Positions 29,530-32,606 of a DNA stretch of 32,606 nt are shown here, piece by piece; position 1 is the stretch's first letter, and every line of letters starts with the position of its first letter. A program made the position numbers and the translations under genes. The notes under the pieces were generated by a model that had not been told where the DNA came from, did no database searches, and saw only the letters and a program-made list of their open reading frames with translations. The DNA comes from an uncultured bacterium (GTDB taxonomy: Bacteria > Actinomycetota > Coriobacteriia > Coriobacteriales > Coriobacteriaceae), in assembly GCA_905215815.1 (NCBI GenBank), contig CAJMRN010000012.1, positions 1 to 32,606 of the forward strand, in the 5' to 3' direction.

Positions 29530-29949
29530 ATGGATCTCGCACCTATCTACACGTTCACCGAGCAGCAGGTATGGGCCATCGCTGGCGCATTCATCCTCAT
29601 GCTCTTCGACATGGTGAGCGGCATCATTCAGGCAGTCATGAACCGTGAGTTCCGCAGCTCCACGATGCGCACCGGACTCGGCCACAAGGCGGTGCTGGCG
29701 CTTATCATCTTGCTCGCAATCTGTATCGAAATCCTCAGCGCCCACGTTGCCGGCCTTGGCTTCGGCGGCGTGACAATCTACGTGGTGTGCGTCGCAACCA
29801 TCATCATGGAGGTCGCGAGCATCATGGAGAACCTCTGCAAGGCTTATCCCGAGCTTGCAGACCTTCCGGTCATGAAGATCTTCGAGCATGCGGACGCGGA
29901 TGCGGTCAACCCTAAGACGGTCGCAGATGAAGTGTACAAGCGCGGCTAG
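29530..29949 (+). CDS. Phage holin (toxin secretion/phage lysis family)
   Basis: The 139-aa membrane protein has three probable helices: about 13-36 (VWAIAGAFILMLFDMVSGII), 52-72 (KAVLALIILLAICIEILSA) and 76-97. A long hydrophilic C-terminal tail follows, ending in KRG. The FDMVSG motif after the first helix is typical of the Phage_holin_4 family. It should permeabilise the inner membrane on schedule for the two enzymes encoded next. A strong AGGAGGA lies 8 bases upstream. Confidence 0.92.
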   Translation: MDLAPIYTFTEQQVWAIAGAFILMLFDMVSGIIQAVMNREFRSSTMRTGLGHKAVLALIILLAICIEILSAHVAGLGFGGVTIYVVCVATIIMEVASIMENLCKAYPELADLPVMKIFEHADADAVNPKTVADEVYKRG

Positions 29950-30631
29950 GCTCCGGCTCGCGGCAGCGCTGCTTCTTGGCATTGCAGTCGGCTTCAGCAC
30001 TTGGATCGGCATCGCAGCTCAGCATGTGCAGTCAGACAGTATAAGCAGTGTAAAGACCTACGAGCGCGGATACAGCGACGGAGTTCAGGACGCGCAGCCA
30101 ATTTACGACAAGAGTGATTCTAAAAAGAGCGGCTATATGCCGCTCTTTTTGCAAAAAGACCCGCAATGGTCATCGACCGCCTATAGCGACGAGACCATCG
30201 GCACCTACGGGTGCGGCCTCACGTGTGCCGCCATGGCGCTGAGCTACGAGCAGGGCGCGCCGGTGACACCGGATGCCCTCGCAAACATCGTAGGCGATTC
30301 GTGCCTTACAGACCGAGTAAACGACATGGCGAAGTTCACGCAGTTCACCCACGACAGATACGGATATGACCGAGTTGACACCTTCTGGGGCACGGACAGT
30401 GCCCTCGATTATGTCGACGACGGATGGATCGTATTCGCCGGAGTTAGTGGTCAGCTGGGAGACCGTGAATACGGCAGCCACGTCGTGATGATCTGGCGTG
30501 CGAACGATGACGGGACGTATGCGCTACGTGACCCGGACGATGGAGCCAACTCAATCAAAACATGGACAAGGGAAGAGCTCGAAGCCGTCTACTTCGGCTC
30601 ATTTAACGCTATTAGAGGTGATGCGCGATGA
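29927..30631 (+). CDS. C39-like cysteine peptidase, membrane-anchored; putative lysis enzyme
   Basis: The 234-aa protein starts at ATG 29927, overlapping the holin by 23 bases. It has an N-terminal membrane or signal-anchor helix at about 8-30 (LRLAAALLLGIAVGFSTWIG) and a Peptidase_C39_2-like domain: QKDPQW at about 77-82, the Cys in IGTYGCGLTCAAM, a His in GSHVVMIW, and RDPDDG. Such domains cleave peptide bonds in peptidoglycan or signal peptides. The position between holin and GH25 lysozyme suggests a second cell-wall enzyme with a signal-arrest-release-like anchor, which is inference. Confidence 0.8.
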   Translation: MKCTSAARLRLAAALLLGIAVGFSTWIGIAAQHVQSDSISSVKTYERGYSDGVQDAQPIYDKSDSKKSGYMPLFLQKDPQWSSTAYSDETIGTYGCGLTCAAMALSYEQGAPVTPDALANIVGDSCLTDRVNDMAKFTQFTHDRYGYDRVDTFWGTDSALDYVDDGWIVFAGVSGQLGDREYGSHVVMIWRANDDGTYALRDPDDGANSIKTWTREELEAVYFGSFNAIRGDAR

Positions 30632-31656
30632 CGATGAAGGGCATCGACATTTCTGATTATCAGCGAGGTCTCGACCTCACTAAAATCGATTACGATTTCG
30701 TATTCTGCAAGGCGACCGAGGGCATCGATAAGGTTTATTCGACTTGCGACCCGTTTATCCAGACGGCGATCAGCCAGAAGAAACTCTATGGCTTCTACCA
30801 TTTCCTTGACCAGTCCGACCCGGTAAAGCAGGCCGAGTTCTTCTACGCCAACTGCAAGAACTACTTCGGCAAAGGTATCCCGATGCTCGACTACGAAGCA
30901 TACGGTCGCATCGGAACCGATAAGGCGAAGCTGTTCCTGGATAAGATCTACGAGCTCACCGGCGTTCGCTGCATCGTCTATATGAGTCGAAACGTCACCA
31001 CAGAGGAAGACTGGTCGCAGATTGCAAAGAACCACGCGCTCTGGGTCGCTCAATACGCTGGCAACAACGACACTGGATACCAAGATTCCCCTTGGCTTCC
31101 TGATGGTGGATTCGGTGCCTGGAACAGCTGCGTCATCCATCAGTACTCTTCTCACGGACGTTTGAACGGGTATGACAAATACCTCGATCTCGACATCGCA
31201 TACATGGACAAGCAGGCATGGTTTAAGTATGTTCATGGCGAGAGGGTTGAGACTGGTGGCGCGGCTGAGAATTGTCCTGATGGCTCTACTGCAAATCTCG
31301 CGGCAGCGGTCATGCGCGGGGAGTACGGCAATGGGGACGAGCGTCGCAAGCGCCTAGGCTCTCGACATGATGAGGTGCAGGCGCTAATCAACCGCGTCAG
31401 CTCATCCAGTGTCGACGATCTCGCCAAAGACGTGCTCAACGGAGTCTTCGGCAACGGCGATACGCGACGTGCCGTTCTTGGCTCGCGTTACGATGAGGTG
31501 CAGGCACGTGTCAACGCGCGCTCTTCAAGTGTTGACATCGACGCGCTCGCTCGCGCCGTGATTCGAGGTGAGTACGGTGACGGCAACGAGCGCTGCACCA
31601 AGCTCGGAGCAAACTTCGATGCGGTTCAAAAACGAGTAAACGAACTTCTTAAATAG
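30628..31656 (+). CDS. GH25 endolysin with three CW_7 repeats
   Basis: The 342-aa endolysin has a glycoside hydrolase 25 muramidase domain at about 4-200, with GIDISDYQ at the start, FVFCKATEG, and the acidic pair in PMLDYEAYG (Asp88, Glu90). Three Cpl-7-type CW_7 cell-wall-binding repeats follow, at about 224-255, 264-296 and 306-339, each with the pattern GEYGNGDERR...LGSRHDEVQ. It cleaves N-acetylmuramyl bonds. CW_7 repeats bind glycan without needing choline. Its ATG overlaps the stop of the C39 gene. It ends the rightward lytic operon just before a strong terminator. Confidence 0.95.
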   Translation: MTMKGIDISDYQRGLDLTKIDYDFVFCKATEGIDKVYSTCDPFIQTAISQKKLYGFYHFLDQSDPVKQAEFFYANCKNYFGKGIPMLDYEAYGRIGTDKAKLFLDKIYELTGVRCIVYMSRNVTTEEDWSQIAKNHALWVAQYAGNNDTGYQDSPWLPDGGFGAWNSCVIHQYSSHGRLNGYDKYLDLDIAYMDKQAWFKYVHGERVETGGAAENCPDGSTANLAAAVMRGEYGNGDERRKRLGSRHDEVQALINRVSSSSVDDLAKDVLNGVFGNGDTRRAVLGSRYDEVQARVNARSSSVDIDALARAVIRGEYGDGNERCTKLGANFDAVQKRVNELLK

Positions 31657-31667
31657 CATAGAAATGA

Positions 31668-31699
31668 GCCCGCACCCTGTAATGGGGTGCGGGCTTTTT
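31668..31699 (+). terminator. Strong rho-independent terminator after lysis operon
   Basis: GCCCGCACCC (31668-31677) pairs exactly with GGGTGCGGGC (31685-31694) around a 7-base loop, and five T follow. It ends the late operon. The same hairpin, read on the other strand, lies just past the end of the minus-strand gene at 31704-32219 and may help terminate that too. Confidence 0.9.
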
Positions 31700-31703
31700 G
31701 AGT

Positions 31704-32219
31704 TTAGATGTCGAAATAGAACTCTCGCCACTTCTTAAGCTCTTCGTCGGTCATGCTTGCGGCGGAATCGTGCAGCTGATCTTCTGTCTTCGAGCGGTCA
31801 ATCATGACTTGCTCGACATAATTCAAGTTGAACCAAAGGGAACGGTCACTCTCGAACTCTACACCCTTGTCCATTAGCCATTCGAAGATTTCCTCAACGC
31901 TTCCGCCGTCGATTTCCGTCCACTCGCGATAGTCTCCAGTGCCCGAGATGTCAGCTTTCATGTCAACGCAACCGTCGACATACTCTCCGGAGATAGTGAT
32001 CGTCACGTCGCCTTCGTTGGCCGTCTCGAAAACGTAGGTCTTGAGGCTTTTCCTCGATTCCATATCCTTTCTGATGAGGTCTTTGATGTACTGGTTGCGG
32101 TTTTCTTTGCCTTGGAAGTATTCCAGGACTTCGGCATCAGACGGGAAGAACTTCACGTTGAACGACTTGACGTTCGCTTTACGGTACTTCTCCGTTGCCT
32201 TGCTTCGCGCATCTGCCAT
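31704..32219 (-). CDS. Accessory protein with ribbon-helix-helix-like N-terminus, unknown
   Basis: The 171-aa protein begins with a basic segment and a strand-helix-helix pattern (SFNVKFFPSDAEVLEYFQ, then NRNQYIKDLIRKDM) as in ribbon-helix-helix DNA-binding proteins. An acidic C-terminal part of mixed strands follows. Start 32219 is preferred because GAAAGGA lies 6 bases upstream; 32237 has none. It is convergent with the lytic genes and has its own promoter, so it may be expressed in the lysogen. It could regulate its own promoter, which carries direct repeats, but that is inference. No moron family was recognised. Confidence 0.7.
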   Translation of the reverse strand: MADARSKATEKYRKANVKSFNVKFFPSDAEVLEYFQGKENRNQYIKDLIRKDMESRKSLKTYVFETANEGDVTITISGEYVDGCVDMKADISGTGDYREWTEIDGGSVEEIFEWLMDKGVEFESDRSLWFNLNYVEQVMIDRSKTEDQLHDSAASMTDEELKKWREFYFDI

Positions 32220-32265
32220 GCTGTATCCTTTCGCCAAAGGCTCTGGGCATCATTTCAAGGTGGGC

Positions 32266-32293
32266 GGGTTGCCCGCCGCCAAGCGGGCAACCC
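32266..32293 (-). other. GC-rich hairpin between leader peptide and accessory gene
   Basis: GGGTTGCCCGC (32266-32276) and GCGGGCAACCC (32283-32293) are perfect 11-bp inverted repeats around a six-base loop. In the minus-strand transcript the hairpin follows the stop of the 24-codon frame and precedes the accessory gene by about 50 bases. No T tract follows in either direction, so a factor-independent terminator is unlikely. Confidence 0.65.
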
Positions 32294-32298
32294 TTCGC

Positions 32299-32373
32299 TT
32301 ACCGTCTGTTAAGAAGGCGGAAGCGGATTTGAACGGTGACTGCTAATCGCCAAACCCTGAACGTGATGCTCAT
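32299..32373 (-). CDS. Leader-peptide-like small ORF (24 aa)
   Basis: A 24-codon frame on the minus strand starts at ATG 32373 with GAAAGGAG 7 bases upstream, the best ribosome site in this gap, and ends at TAA before a strong hairpin. The product has seven Arg residues among hydrophobic ones (MSITFRVWRLAVTVQIRFRL then LNRR). It could be a leader peptide controlling the downstream gene or a small basic peptide. Length is too short for composition tests. Confidence 0.45.
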   Translation of the reverse strand: MSITFRVWRLAVTVQIRFRLLNRR

Positions 32374-32426
32374 TGCCTTGCTCCTTTCTGTCTTTCGAAA
32401 AGCCTTATTGCCTTTCGACACTTATT

Positions 32427-32454
32427 ATTATAGGGGTACCACCATATAATACAA
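32427..32454 (-). promoter_or_regulatory. Promoter of the right-end accessory gene
   Basis: On the minus strand TTGTAT (32454-32449) and TATAAT (32432-32427) lie 16 bases apart, a near-consensus sigma-70 promoter. It should drive the small ORF and the 31704-32219 gene with a long leader of about 200 bases. The spacer between the hexamers is filled by one of the two repeated GGGGTACCAC boxes. Confidence 0.65.
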
Positions 32455-32470
32455 GGTATAGGGGTACCAC
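32429..32470. promoter_or_regulatory. Two TATAGGGGTACCAC direct repeats over the promoter
   Basis: The 14-base sequence TATAGGGGTACCAC occurs at 32429-32442 and again at 32457-32470, 28 bp apart. The first covers the -10 and spacer, the second lies directly upstream of the -35. This is the layout of an operator pair for a repressor, each box holding a GGTACC palindrome. The regulator is unknown. Confidence 0.6.
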
Positions 32471-32551
32471 TACACAAAGCGGACACAATTATGATTTGTT
32501 GTCCGGCGATTCGCAAAAAGTAATGACGGCAAGCCAGCTCCGAGTTAGCTT
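32471..32551. other. Right-end intergenic stretch
   Basis: No gene is supported here. A weak inverted repeat, GGACACAA (32481-32488) and TTGTTGTCC (32496-32504), is the only structure seen before the right 55-bp repeat. Together with 32220-32470 it makes a 387-base gene-poor right end that holds only the regulatory elements listed separately. Confidence 0.4.
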
Positions 32552-32606
32552 GATTTCAACTGAGTTGACATATATAGTGTTCGCAGTAAGTAGCTTCTGC
32601 TCCACC
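32552..32606. repeat. Right copy of 55-bp terminal direct repeat (attR/attP candidate)
   Basis: This copy is identical to bases 1-55. If the molecule is circular, it and the left copy are one sequence lying between the accessory gene and the serine integrase. If the window is an integrated prophage, it is the right attachment repeat. Confidence 0.6.

Larger units (their letters stand above)
1..32606. mobile_element. Complete temperate siphovirus genome / prophage with DGR
   Basis: The window holds one full set of temperate tailed-phage modules in standard order: integration and immunity, early and replication genes, packaging, head, tail, lysis, then an accessory gene at the right end. Head genes are HK97-like, and a tape-measure gene with Dit and Tal but no sheath gene points to a siphovirus. 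The two ends are the same 55-bp sequence, so this is either a circular genome cut once or a prophage bounded by attachment repeats. No bacterial housekeeping gene is present. Size and gene order are typical of small Gram-positive siphoviruses. Confidence 0.93.

Noticed and set aside
1..32606. tRNA or rRNA genes and insertion sequences
   Set aside because: No cloverleaf, CCA-ended 3' half or rRNA-like stretch was seen by eye, and no transposase or IS end pair was found; both recombinases are phage integrases.

Overview
The window is a complete temperate siphovirus genome or prophage of about 32.6 kb, GC-rich by eye. It begins and ends with the same 55-bp sequence. The likely host is a high-GC Gram-positive, most plausibly a gut Coriobacteriia (Collinsella/Olsenella type). 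The best evidence is a phage-borne actinobacterial-type integration host factor (mIHF), supported by the codon style, ATG/GTG/TTG starts with GGAGG ribosome sites, and a GH25 lysin with CW_7 repeats. Host assignment is inference.

Layout. 1-2140: attachment repeat, serine integrase and CI-like repressor on the minus strand, then a switch region with two strong palindromes. 2140-10096 (plus): Cro-like regulator, many small early genes, a DUF4373-type replication gene followed by a probable origin (11-bp-phased iterons and a long GGGTTT hairpin), P-loop and DUF3310 proteins, a second integrase of the tyrosine family, mIHF, a small membrane protein, SSB, dUTPase and a probable late regulator. 10212-18531: HNH nuclease, possible cos, small and large terminase, portal, prohead protease, HK97-type capsid, connectors, major tail protein and tail chaperones. 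18610-27624: tape measure, Dit, Tal, small tail proteins, BppU-like protein and a receptor-binding tip protein. 29029-31656: small tail-end genes, holin and two lytic enzymes, closed by a strong terminator. 31704-32606: a minus-strand accessory gene with its own promoter, repeated operator-like boxes and a leader-peptide-like ORF, then the right copy of the 55-bp repeat.

The outstanding system is a diversity-generating retroelement (DGR) at about 27490-29156. The 3' end of the tip-protein gene (variable region, VR) is copied 210 bp downstream as a template (TR). Over 96 aligned bases there are 15 mismatches, and 14 fall at TR adenines. A reverse transcriptase with a YADD active site follows. 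Two small hairpins lie between VR and TR, and a structured spacer joins TR to the reverse transcriptase. The DGR should therefore diversify the host-recognition surface of this phage. No accessory Avd-like gene was recognised, and the reverse transcriptase carries SL where DGR enzymes usually have SQ.

Other unusual points are two intact integrases of unrelated families in one small genome, a phage mIHF immediately after the tyrosine integrase, and plus-strand terminators antisense to the serine integrase.
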